NCBI RefSeq assembly: GCF_029961145.1
Contig: NZ_JASBRG010000007.1
Location: forward strand, 57,897 to 121,896
DNA from: Pinibacter soli
Lineage (GTDB): Bacteria > Bacteroidota > Bacteroidia > Chitinophagales > Chitinophagaceae
Length of the DNA: 64,000 nt
Direction: 5' to 3'
Positions 33,858 through 42,298 of the stretch are shown here, piece after piece. Each line of letters starts with the position of its first letter. Position 1 is the first letter of the stretch. A program made the position numbers and the translations under genes. Below the pieces are notes generated by a model. The model did not search any database. It saw only the letters and a program-made list of their open reading frames with translations, and had not been told where the DNA came from.

Positions 33858-34446
33858 ACAATAAGTTTACTGGTTCGTCTGCAATTTTGATACCCGCGAA
33901 ATTCTTTGACGCGACAGTGATATTCAGCTTTTTTTTATTAACTTGTTAGTACTAAGTTCCGACAAAGCCGCCAATCCTGGCTTCCCCAATTTATCTTCTT
34001 TGCCGGGCTTCAGTGGACTACACAGTAAACAATGTGGAAATAATTTCTCCGATCACGTGACTTTGTGTGGCATGTGTGCGGCACAAAGAATGAAGATGAA
34101 ATTCCTGGCAGGAACATCATTGAATGGTGTCTTGATTTTTTTCGTACCGCGTTAAATCAAATTTGACTGCATCTTCTTTAATCGACCATGAGGAAAAGTG
34201 CTTTAATTAAAAGATTCATTGAAGGCCCTGATGCCACGCAATACAGAAATCTGCAATGACAAGGCACACTCACTTCTACACAAGATTATAACCGAAGGCG
34301 GAAAAACAATTTAATAGAAATGCTGTAAACGAGACTCTGCGTGCATTTTTCAATCATGAAAAATTTCGTGCAGTGGCGGCAATGTAACTATTTAAACATA
34401 TAGTATGAAACACGTGTTATTAAAATCAAATCAAAAACCTTTAATT
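33858..34446. other. Long gap with possible degraded coding sequence
   Basis: Nearly 590 bases without a supportable gene. Short protein-like fragments occur on both strands: on the minus strand a frame ending near 33930 reads FPHCLLCSPLKPGKEDKLGK, and on the plus strand MRKSALIKRFIEGPDATQYR near 34187 and VNETLRAFFNHEKFRAVAAM near 34330 lie in different frames broken by stops. This could be a decayed gene. No arm-type repeat is present. Confidence 0.35.
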
Positions 34447-35643
34447 ATGAGAACTCTTTATTCATCGATGCTTGCAACGGTGGTTTGCGCATTGCTTACC
34501 ACCGGCTGCCAAAAGGATTACAAAAGTGATGAGGCAGCCCAACCGGCTCAAAGCAATTCCGCTGCTAAAACAAAGACAACAACTCCGGCTGATGTGGCTG
34601 CAACACTGGCTAAACTCAGGGCAACACTGCCTGCCAATTTCGAAAGCAGATCGAATAGTATTAAAGCCGACCTGCTTGCGAAAGTTAACCCTGAGTATAA
34701 GTATACTGTGTTGAATGCCCTCAAGCTTACAGAAACAACTTGTGACGACAACACTTTGGTTACTCAATGGTTGAACCTACAACTAGCCGACTGGAGCTAC
34801 GAAATTATTTTCTATGCGTCTCTTACAGGAATGCTTGACTTTCCTACTTACGATGCATTGCTTTTTGAGAACACAGAGAGTGGCCAGCAATTTGGTATCA
34901 ATGGAGAGTACTCGCACCGCATCACCAAAACGATGAAGGATTTGAAACGTTTCTGGGACATTCAATCTTCCCAGATAATTGTAGTACCGATGCATGGAAG
35001 TATGTTACAGAATAGAGACAAAGTGATCAGGATCGATATGATTCTTTACGGCGATTCAGAAATTGGTGCAGAATATTGGGCAGATGTAATAGCAGAATTA
35101 CTCCAGGGAATTCCTCAGTACAGAAACGGCAACCATCCCATTTTTACTTTCAACGCATTTGCTCAAGGCTCGTTTGATTTTCCACCATTTGGTGTAGTGC
35201 CTGATAAAATTGTAATGGGCGATGGCATCCTGGATTCCTATGCTGCTATCGGCTATGGTGACGTTGCTCCTCAGGCGATACTCGCTCATGAGTTTGGCCA
35301 CCATGTGCAATTTCAAAGAGGTGTATTTGGTAACGTGTCTTCACCGGAAGCAACAAGAAGAACAGAGTTAATGGCAGATGCGATGTCTGCATATTTTCTT
35401 TCCAGCGCAAGAGGAGCTTCAATGCAGTGGAAAAGAGTTAAAGAATTTTTGCAGGTGTTCTTTAATATCGGCGACTGTTCATTTACCAGCATCAATCACC
35501 ACGGTACGCCAACACAAAGAATGGCGGCTGCAGAGTTTGGCTATCAAACAGCGAACAATGCACAAAAACAAGGTCATATTATGAGCGCTAATGACTTTAT
35601 TGCTTTGTTTGACGCTGCATTGCCGGGAATTGTAAGTCAATAA
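34447..35643 (+). CDS. Lipoprotein with neutral zinc metallopeptidase-like domain
   Basis: The protein has a lipoprotein signal ending LLTTGC and a Lys/Thr/Ala-rich linker. Its C-terminal domain has the zinc motif in LAHEFGHHVQFQRG (HExxH), a later Glu in TELMADAMSAYF and the block HGTPTQRMAAAEFGY. That order matches the YpfJ-type Zn_peptidase family (HEVGHHVQ, ELQAD, HGT-QR). It is probably a membrane-anchored peptidase, substrate unknown. The frame extends to an ATG at 34405, but the start at 34447 (MRTLYSSMLATVV) gives the usual short n-region. Four bases later a hairpin element begins. Confidence 0.8.
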   Translation: MRTLYSSMLATVVCALLTTGCQKDYKSDEAAQPAQSNSAAKTKTTTPADVAATLAKLRATLPANFESRSNSIKADLLAKVNPEYKYTVLNALKLTETTCDDNTLVTQWLNLQLADWSYEIIFYASLTGMLDFPTYDALLFENTESGQQFGINGEYSHRITKTMKDLKRFWDIQSSQIIVVPMHGSMLQNRDKVIRIDMILYGDSEIGAEYWADVIAELLQGIPQYRNGNHPIFTFNAFAQGSFDFPPFGVVPDKIVMGDGILDSYAAIGYGDVAPQAILAHEFGHHVQFQRGVFGNVSSPEATRRTELMADAMSAYFLSSARGASMQWKRVKEFLQVFFNIGDCSFTSINHHGTPTQRMAAAEFGYQTANNAQKQGHIMSANDFIALFDAALPGIVSQ

Positions 35644-35732
35644 GTGAAAGTTGAAAGTTGAAAATGATGGCGTTTGATTACGAATAGTCGTTATTGAACG
35701 AACCATTTTCAACTTTCAACTTTCAATTTTAA
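35644..35732. repeat. Inverted-repeat element (GTTGAAA family)
   Basis: 35646-35666 and 35704-35724 are perfect 21-base inverted copies (GAAAGTTGAAAGTTGAAAAT core), with a 37-base spacer. It lies between convergent genes and starts right after the TAA of the zinc peptidase-like gene. Confidence 0.85.
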
Positions 35733-35740
35733 ATTAATTA

Positions 35741-36544
35741 CTATTTAACCAAAGTAACAGTAGGCACATTCGTCACCACGCCTGTTTGTACTCCTACATT
35801 TGCAATGCTGGAGTTATGGTAGCCGGTTAAAGAATCCGGAACAAAATATAAACTCCATGTTCCTGCATTTATGCCTGCAAAGCGATAGAACCCGATTATA
35901 GAAGGAATGGCGTATAATGTGTCGGTACCGTTTACAGCCATCACTGTTGCTTTTGCATCAGGAGGTAAAACTGTACCCTGCACCGTACCGCCTGTTGCTT
36001 CCGAATAAGTTCTGATAACAGGTTTAAGATTGTATTTGCCGCTTCCTGTTGCAACGATAGATTTGTTCGCATCAAAATCGATCCACAAACGGTAAACAAT
36101 TCCGGGAGTAAGATTTGCGTGAAGATTAAGTTTTAAACCGCTTTGCTGTGCAGAAGGTGTATTCAACGGATAGCTTGCACCATTTACTACAACACTGTTA
36201 TTATTCCCCAACACCAATCTTATTTGGCTTATTGTTCCGGCAGGAATATCTACAGAAGCGAGCAACGTGTCGATGCCATTTCTAAAGTCCAGCAGATTGT
36301 ATACTCCTGGTTTTATTAAAGGTACATCGGTCCAGCCGTTTGTTGAGTCAGTGGTAGCATTGATCTTCACACTTTGAATATCAACATACACCGCATCGTA
36401 GTTTCCCGGAGCATCAGTAAGTCTCAATTCAAGCTTAGCTGAACCGCCAGACGAGCTCTTGTTGTCGTTCTTACTGCATGCGGCAAATGTGATTGCTATG
36501 ATCAATAAGCATAACGCCGTTAATTGAAGGATGTTCTTTTTCAT
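35741..36544 (-). CDS. DUF4382 lipoprotein
   Basis: The 267-residue protein has a lipobox (ITFAAC, Cys at about residue 23), a Ser/Gly-rich linker and the DUF4382 domain (KLELRLTDAPGNYDAVYVDIQSVKIN, then PGVYNLLDFRNGIDTLLASVDIPAGTISQIRLVLG). A C-terminal beta-domain follows (GTVQGTVLPPDAKATVMAV...). DUF4382 proteins are surface or periplasmic lipoproteins of unknown role in Bacteroidota. The gene stands alone. Confidence 0.88.
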   Translation of the reverse strand: MKKNILQLTALCLLIIAITFAACSKNDNKSSSGGSAKLELRLTDAPGNYDAVYVDIQSVKINATTDSTNGWTDVPLIKPGVYNLLDFRNGIDTLLASVDIPAGTISQIRLVLGNNNSVVVNGASYPLNTPSAQQSGLKLNLHANLTPGIVYRLWIDFDANKSIVATGSGKYNLKPVIRTYSEATGGTVQGTVLPPDAKATVMAVNGTDTLYAIPSIIGFYRFAGINAGTWSLYFVPDSLTGYHNSSIANVGVQTGVVTNVPTVTLVK

Positions 36545-36634
36545 TGAGTTACGTTTTCACAACGTATTCGAATTCCGTGCCAATTTATTCCTGATTAAAA
36601 ATATGTGGGGGCAAATGCATTCGTCCTTAAACCA

Positions 36635-36672
36635 AAAACAAAAAAGAGTCTCGTAAACGGGACCCTTTTTTA
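36635..36672 (-). terminator. Rho-independent terminator downstream of the SIR2-TPR gene
   Basis: On the minus strand GGGTCCCG-TTTA-CGAGACTC (one mismatch) is followed by TTTTTTTG. It is the only notable feature in the gap 36545-36846. Confidence 0.65.
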
Positions 36673-36846
36673 TGTCAATAGCTGAAATGATGAGCGCAAC
36701 AACTGCGCAAATTATATGTTGCAAAAAACGTTCCCATGATTTTTATCCTAAAAAACTAAGGATCAATGCGTTTAATATTGATTTTCTGGTAAAACATGTG
36801 GTGCTTTGTACACAATCTTTTAAATAGAGCTTCAGGAATGTTCTCA

Positions 36847-38661
36847 TTATGTTACCTTATTTTTTTCGAGCTCCTTGATCGTGTTATCGTCGGCCGCAGC
36901 AAGATCAGCGTGAACCATAGCCATGTGTATCTTGCTCCTTATTTTGTACGCAGAAACATAGCTCCGGTCAAATTCGATGGCTTTATTTGCGGCTTCCAAT
37001 GCCTGTTCATATTTTCCCTGTGCATAGTAAACTTCCGCAAGGTGCTTGTAAGGATATTCGTAAGTTGGATCCAATTGAATCGCTTTCTCCAAATCAACAA
37101 TCGCTTCCGGATATCTGCTTGTTTGCAGAAAATAGTAACCGCGTGTATTGTAGAAAACAGATTTGTCAATATTTGACATGTTGGCACTTGCTTCCATTAA
37201 ATTGATAGAGGTATCAAGATCTTTAATGGCCAGATCATAATCCCCACGGTCGGTATAGGCCCAGCCACGTCCGCGATAGGCGGATGAATTTTTATCGTCG
37301 CGGTTGATCGCTTCGGTAAAATCTTTAATGGCATTATCGTAATCCATTTTATTATTCACATAAATAAATCCGCGGTGCATATAGGCATCAGTGAAATCAG
37401 GGTCATGTTTTAGTATTTCTGAAAGTAACTGAAAGCGTTTTTCTTCATCGGTTTCTTTATTGGTTTTGTTGATCAGGTCCCAAACGACTTCCTGTTTCTC
37501 CAGCTTGTTGATCTCGGTTGCAGACGCATTCTCTTTTACCTTCTTCGAAATTTCTGCTATATAGCGATTGAACTCGTCTTCTCGTTTTCTGGCCCTGGTA
37601 ACGGGTCCGAGCGATTTCTCCAGGAACTGATAATAAAAATCACTAATCACATCATCGAAGTCTTTTATTTTGATGAACCAACTATTCGATGTGTTATTGA
37701 TGAGATTAGCCACACGCCAGTGCACATTGTTTTCATCAAGACCGCACCAAAGCAATTCACAGTTGGGAGACTTCATTTGCTGTAAAACATTCATGATGGA
37801 ATAGTCCGCTCCATTGTAGCCGATCACAATAAGATCTTGGTTTACTAACAACTCCCGAAGTTTTTCTTCCATGCTTTTTGACAAACGCATTGTCTCCTCG
37901 CTGGTGTTTTTAATGTTTGCGTAGCGATAGTCGCCGTGTAGCTTAATAATATTTGGTTTGTTGCCATAAATGGAAATAAATTGGCTGATCTCGTCGTCCG
38001 CAAAGAACCTCACTCGTTTCGAAGTGAAGTAGGCCACCGTTTCGTTGATAAAGTCGTCAAAATTCGTGGTAAGTATATTGTTGAAATATCCTTTATCAAT
38101 CATGTGAGCAAGTATAACATATGCTCCGCCGGGGTTGCACTCTTCAATCAATGCTTCTACCAGTCGTTGCCTTTCTCTCGGGCTATTGTTGTAGGCATCC
38201 ATCCAAAAACCATATTTGGCATCAGATACAAGATGACTCTCATAATCGTTCCAGTCTGCTTCAGGCACTAAGCTTTGCAGTTTCTTTAGTTCCTCTGTTT
38301 TTACTTTTTGAATGTTGAGGGTAATTGTTTTTTCTTTTTCTGCTACATAGTCTTCAAAAGTTTGCTGGTCAATTTGTTGGTCCTGGAAAAACTTGTCAAT
38401 AATATCAGAGCTTGGCTTAGTTAAAAAGTTTGCATGTATTTCAGCTGCATATAGTGGAAATTTGTCTCTTAGGAAACTTAGCTACTGGCAAAACTTAATA
38501 ATACCCGATCCAAGCGGCACAACAGGATAGGAGCAGCCGGCGCCCAGCAATAATGCGCTCTTCGGCGTTTTCCAATATTCATGCTTTTGCTGGATCTTGT
38601 ATTGCAGGTAAGATTTTTCCCGCATCTTTTCGGGTAAGATCTTAGTTGACGGCGCGGTCAT
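36847..38661 (-). pseudogene. SIR2-TPR protein interrupted by an in-frame amber stop
   Basis: The gene starts at ATG 38661 and is one continuous frame of 605 codons to 36847, except for TAG at 38484-38482 (codon 60, after IIKFCQ). Before it lies the nucleotide-binding start of a SIR2-like domain (LLLGAGCSYPVVPLGSG). After it come SIR2 core motifs ILTTNFDDFIN, IIKLHGDY and IVIGYNGADYS, then about five TPR units (DAYMHRGFIYVNNKMDYDNAIKDF...). SIR2-like NADase domains joined to repeat domains are typical of abortive-infection anti-phage proteins. The downstream part has no ATG, only GTG at 38268, so it is probably not expressed as an active protein. The rest of the frame is intact, which indicates recent inactivation or recoding. 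Confidence 0.8.
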
Positions 38662-38668
38662 CGTTTAA

Positions 38669-38812
38669 TTCGAATTAATAATTAATAATTAACAATTAAC
38701 AGGTGTAACAGCAAAATGAGAAATAAGTTCTATTCGGTTCAACGTCAACTGTTTTAAATTCAATAACGAATCAAACTCTATTAATTCTTAATTCTTAATT
38801 ATTAATTAAATC
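38669..38812. repeat. Inverted-repeat element (AATTAATAATTAA family)
   Basis: AATTAATAATTAATAATTAA at 38672 pairs with TTAATTCTTAATTCTTAATT ending near 38810. It lies between the start of the SIR2-TPR gene and the TPP riboswitch, close to or overlapping the thi promoter. Confidence 0.75.
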
Positions 38813-38827
38813 TCCCTAATTTTAACC

Positions 38828-38907
38828 GGCTTTAGGGGTATTCTGAAAAGAATTGAGATAGTCCCTTTGAACCTGATTCGGTTGATACCGGCGTAGGGAA
38901 AAGTCAG
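38828..38907 (+). promoter_or_regulatory. TPP riboswitch (THI element) aptamer
   Basis: The sequence shows the conserved TPP aptamer landmarks in order: AGGGGT at 38834, TTGAGATAGTCCC (the CTGAGA box variant), TGAACCTGATTCGGTTGATA and CCGGCGTAGGGAAAAGTC. It precedes thiM by about 75 bases. It should lower expression of the thi genes when thiamine pyrophosphate is plentiful. AGGTTCAAA at 38942-38950 is the exact complement of TTTGAACCT at 38866-38874 within the aptamer, a candidate switching helix. Confidence 0.93.
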
Positions 38908-38981
38908 ATGACACGCTGCATCTATTTTCTACTCTCACCAGAGGTTCAAAAAGCCATAATTATTATTCAACAAAACAGATT

Positions 38982-39773
38982 ATGGAACAACTGCTCTGGA
39001 AGCATATTCAAAACGTCAGGGAAAAATCTCCGCTCGTACACAACATCACGAACTATGTAGTAATGAACAATACTGCAAATGCTTTGTTGGCCGTTGGCGC
39101 ATCGCCCATCATGGCCCATGCACACCAGGAAGTGGAAGAAATGGTCAACATTTGCCAGGCTTTGGTAATTAATATTGGTACACTGGATGAGTATTGGACC
39201 GTTTCAATGATACAGGCTGCAAAAACGGCAAATCGCCTGAACAAGCCGTGGATACTGGATCCCGTAGGTGCCGGTGCTACTTCTTACAGGGATACAACGC
39301 TTGAGTATCTGCTATCTTTTAAACCAACGGTAATAAGGGGCAACGCTTCTGAAATACTGGCGCTGGCAAAACTCAACCAGGAAAAAACCAAAGGCGTTGA
39401 CAGTACTGCACATAGCAATGACGCAGTGCAAGCGGCTCAATATCTTCATAAGAAATTTGGTTCGACTATTTGTATTTCCGGCGAAACAGATATCATTGTT
39501 GCTGGTAAAGAAATGCGTCTGTTCAATGGAAATGCTTTAATGACAAAGGTTACAGGTCTCGGTTGTACAGCAACAGCTATTATCGGTGCATTTATCGCAG
39601 TAACAGGAGATATTGTCGAAGCGGCTGCGGCGGCTATTTCGCTATTGAATATTGCAGGCGAAATTGTGGCAAAAAATGTGGAAGGACCGGGAAGCTTGCA
39701 AATACATTTGCTGGATAAATTATACAACCTGACCCAAACAGAATTTGATCAACACATCAAATTGTCGGCTTAG
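38982..39773 (+). CDS. thiM: Hydroxyethylthiazole kinase
   Basis: The 263-residue ribokinase-fold enzyme phosphorylates 4-methyl-5-(2-hydroxyethyl)thiazole with ATP, the thiazole-salvage step. It shows the family start SPLVHNITNYVVMNNTANALLAVGASPIM, the substrate region KPWILDPVGAGATSYR, NASEI, and the ATP-site MTKVTGLGCTATAIIGAFIA. It is the first gene after the TPP riboswitch, and thiE follows after only two bases. Confidence 0.95.
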   Translation: MEQLLWKHIQNVREKSPLVHNITNYVVMNNTANALLAVGASPIMAHAHQEVEEMVNICQALVINIGTLDEYWTVSMIQAAKTANRLNKPWILDPVGAGATSYRDTTLEYLLSFKPTVIRGNASEILALAKLNQEKTKGVDSTAHSNDAVQAAQYLHKKFGSTICISGETDIIVAGKEMRLFNGNALMTKVTGLGCTATAIIGAFIAVTGDIVEAAAAAISLLNIAGEIVAKNVEGPGSLQIHLLDKLYNLTQTEFDQHIKLSA

Positions 39774-39775
39774 AA

Positions 39776-40411
39776 ATGAATAATGTTTTTCCCTACAGAT
39801 TATACCTTGTAATTTCCGAAGATGCCTGTAATGGACAACCACTTAACAAAGTAGCCGAAATGGCTATTCTCGGCGGGGTTGATATTATTCAGCTGAGAGA
39901 GAAATTCGATACTTCAGAAGTGTTTTTGAAAAAAGCAATGTCATTGCAGGAAGTTTTGTACAAGTACAACGTACCGTTGATTATAAATGACAATCTTGAT
40001 GTTGCAAGACGCAGCAAGGCATACGGCATTCACGTGGGCAATAGTGATCTGCCGCCAACTGTGATAAGGGAAGGATGGCCGGAGTGTCAATGTCTCGGTT
40101 ATTCGATTGAATATCTAAAGCAACTGATTAGCAAAGAAACGCTTGTATCAGATTACTTAGGCATTAGTCCTATATTCGATACGTTGACTAAACGCGATAC
40201 CGTTACACAGTGGGGATTGGCGGGCCTGCGGCAAATACGTGGCATCACAGATAAGCCGCTGGTAGCCATTGGCAACATGAATGCACAAAACGCTTACGAT
40301 GTAATGAAAGCTGGCGCTGATTGCCTCGCGGTCGTTTCTGCAATTTGTGGTGCCGCCGACCCGGAGAAAGCGGCGGGAGAGATAAGAGGGAATATTGAAA
40401 GAGCACTATAG
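39776..40411 (+). CDS. thiE: Thiamine-phosphate synthase
   Basis: The 211-residue TIM-barrel enzyme joins HMP pyrophosphate and thiazole phosphate to thiamine monophosphate. Diagnostic stretches are DIIQLREK, PLIINDNLDVARR, GIHVGNSDL, AIGNMN and LAVVSAIC. It lies two bases after thiM and is certainly co-transcribed. The gap to thiD contains a GTTATGA-type inverted repeat. Confidence 0.93.
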   Translation: MNNVFPYRLYLVISEDACNGQPLNKVAEMAILGGVDIIQLREKFDTSEVFLKKAMSLQEVLYKYNVPLIINDNLDVARRSKAYGIHVGNSDLPPTVIREGWPECQCLGYSIEYLKQLISKETLVSDYLGISPIFDTLTKRDTVTQWGLAGLRQIRGITDKPLVAIGNMNAQNAYDVMKAGADCLAVVSAICGAADPEKAAGEIRGNIERAL

Positions 40412-40519
40412 AAGTTATGAGTTATGAGTTGAGGTTCGAAGTTGTAAATATTGCAAAAATTCATTGGCCACATTAATTGATAGAGAATTGCACATCACTC
40501 AAAACTCATAACTCATGAC
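40412..40519. repeat. Inverted-repeat element (GTTATGA family) inside the thi operon
   Basis: AAGTTATGAGTTATGAGTTG at 40413 pairs with ACTCAAAACTCATAACTCAT ending near 40516. It lies between thiE and thiD, probably within the transcript, and supplies a spurious ATG at 40515. Confidence 0.75.
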
Positions 40520-40535
40520 TGAAAAAAAAGCAACA

Positions 40536-41372
40536 ATGAAAAAATACAAACCCCCCTCCGTGCTTACCATCGCAGGCTTTGACGGCAGCGGAGGAGCGGG
40601 CATACAGGCAGATATAAAAACGATCTCAGCGCTGGGTTGCTATGCTACCTCCGCATTAACAGCGTTGCCGGTGCAAAATACAATGGGCGTTCGTTCCATT
40701 TATCCCATACCAAACAAAGCTGTGGAAGAACAAATCAAGGCAGTGATGGACGATATTTTTCCAGGCGCGATTAAAATAGGTATGGTGCACACCAGTGATT
40801 TGGTGGATACAATTGTAAGCACATTGCAGCAATACACGAAAGTGCCGCTGGTGTTTGATCCGGTAATGGTGGCAACGAGTGGACATAGCTTAATTGAAGA
40901 ACAAACCATTCAAACAATCATCGACAAACTAATTCCAATTGCATCTGTCATTACACCCAATCTTGATGAAGCGGAAATCCTTGCAGGCATGAAGATTCAA
41001 ACGGTGGATGAAATGTATGTTGCCGGGGAAAAAATTAAGAAACTTGGTTGCCATTCTTTATTATTAAAAGGAGGTCACTTAAAAGCAAGTGTACTTACTT
41101 CGCTTTATTTTGCGGAAGAAGGAAAAGTGCATGAATATCATTACGAAAAATTTGAGACTAATAACACTCATGGGTCGGGCTGTACTTTGTCATCTGCGAT
41201 CGCCAGTTATATTGCGCAAAACAGGCCATTGGAAGAAGCTGTTGCAATGGCGCAGAATTATGTACACAAGGCGATCTATTATGGAAAAGACTTGCAAATA
41301 GGGAAAGGCAACGGCCCGTTGAATCATTTTTTTGATCCGCAAAAACTTATAACACATGAATTGGTCGGCTAA
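40536..41372 (+). CDS. thiD: Bifunctional HMP kinase / HMP-phosphate kinase
   Basis: The ribokinase-fold enzyme phosphorylates 4-amino-5-hydroxymethyl-2-methylpyrimidine twice. It has VLTIAGFDGSGGAGIQADIKT near the start, GCYATSALTALPVQNT, VFDPVMVATSGH, VITPNLDEAEIL and the ATP motif NTHGSGCTLSSAIAS. A start seven codons upstream (40515) lies in the repeat arm; the ATG at 40536 gives the usual start. The 3' end overlaps tenA by 17 bases. Confidence 0.94.
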   Translation: MKKYKPPSVLTIAGFDGSGGAGIQADIKTISALGCYATSALTALPVQNTMGVRSIYPIPNKAVEEQIKAVMDDIFPGAIKIGMVHTSDLVDTIVSTLQQYTKVPLVFDPVMVATSGHSLIEEQTIQTIIDKLIPIASVITPNLDEAEILAGMKIQTVDEMYVAGEKIKKLGCHSLLLKGGHLKASVLTSLYFAEEGKVHEYHYEKFETNNTHGSGCTLSSAIASYIAQNRPLEEAVAMAQNYVHKAIYYGKDLQIGKGNGPLNHFFDPQKLITHELVG

Positions 41373-42009
41373 GGCTTGGAATGCAATTGAAGGGATTTAT
41401 AAGAACATTATCGAAATGCCTTTCATTAAAGAATTAACGGAAGGCTCATTGCCTCTGGAAAAATTTCAGTTTTACATAACGCAGGATTCACGCTATCTCG
41501 ATCATTTTGGCAGGGCATTGGCATTGATCGGGGCGAGGGCAAATGATTTGCAGGATGCATTGGCTTTCATTCGTTTTGCCGAAGGCGCCGTTGTAGTTGA
41601 AAATGCTTTGCATGGTTCTTATTTCGAAATGTTTGGTATAACCAGCGCAGGCAATATTGAGCCTGCCTGTCATCATTATATCAACTTTCTTAAAAGCACT
41701 GCAGCATTGGATTCCGTAGAAGTTGCAATGGCGGCAGTTTTGCCCTGCTTCTGGATATACAAAAAGGTAGGTGATCATATTTATAGCAACCAGGCAAACG
41801 CAACAAACCCCTACCGCAAATGGATCGATACATATGCAGGCGAAGAGTTTGGCGAGTTGGTGAATCGTGCAATTGCTATTTGTGACAATGCTGCAGCAAA
41901 GTGCACTGAAGCACAGCAGCAAAAAATGACAGAGGCTTTTGTAACAGCCAGCAAGCTTGAGTTTGATTTCTGGGATGCTGCTTACAGGATAAGAAAATGG
42001 GATACTTGA
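41356..42009 (+). CDS. tenA: TenA family thiaminase II / aminopyrimidine aminohydrolase
   Basis: The 217-residue helical enzyme has the catalytic set of TenA: Asp44 in ITQDSRYL, Cys131 in LPCFWIYKKVG and Glu202 in KLEFDFWDAAY. It hydrolyses amino-HMP derived from degraded thiamine to HMP, feeding ThiD. The overlap with thiD shows translational coupling. With thiM and thiE this forms a salvage rather than de novo set; thiC, thiG and thiH are not in the window. Confidence 0.92.
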   Translation: MNWSAKAWNAIEGIYKNIIEMPFIKELTEGSLPLEKFQFYITQDSRYLDHFGRALALIGARANDLQDALAFIRFAEGAVVVENALHGSYFEMFGITSAGNIEPACHHYINFLKSTAALDSVEVAMAAVLPCFWIYKKVGDHIYSNQANATNPYRKWIDTYAGEEFGELVNRAIAICDNAAAKCTEAQQQKMTEAFVTASKLEFDFWDAAYRIRKWDT

Positions 42010-42023
42010 TGTTCCGGGCACTA

Positions 42024-42213
42024 TTTTGACCACAGAGGAAAGGAGTTTTTTTCACAGAGAAAAGGAGAATAGATTACGAAAGTGATAACAAATAGGATAG
42101 ACATATGAGAACGGCGATAAACCTTCAGTTCTCTACCTGTTTCAACGACAGCTATCTGCCTTGCAACTCCCCCTTCCCTCTGTGAAAAAAATCCTTTCCT
42201 CTGTGGTCAAAAA
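42024..42213. repeat. Inverted-repeat element (CACAGAGG family)
   Basis: GACCACAGAGGAAAGGAGTT... on the left pairs with CTTTCCTCTGTGGTC on the right, with arms of about 45 bases including a second unit TTCACAGAG. It lies between tenA and the TonB receptor gene. Confidence 0.8.
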
Positions 42214-42298
42214 AAATCTCAGCGAAGCGTAGAGTTAACATTCGCTACAGAATTACTCCAAATTTATTGTTTTTATTTGCCTGAAATATATTCGGATT

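Noticed and set aside
33943-34155. Plus-strand frame of 70 codons
   Set aside because: Composition is irregular, there is no promoter and no recognisable domain; listed only as part of a possible decayed region.
36847-38661. Frameshift as cause of the broken SIR2-TPR gene
   Set aside because: Both sides of the break are in the same frame and only one codon, TAG, separates them. Recoding as pyrrolysine is also not supported by anything in the window.
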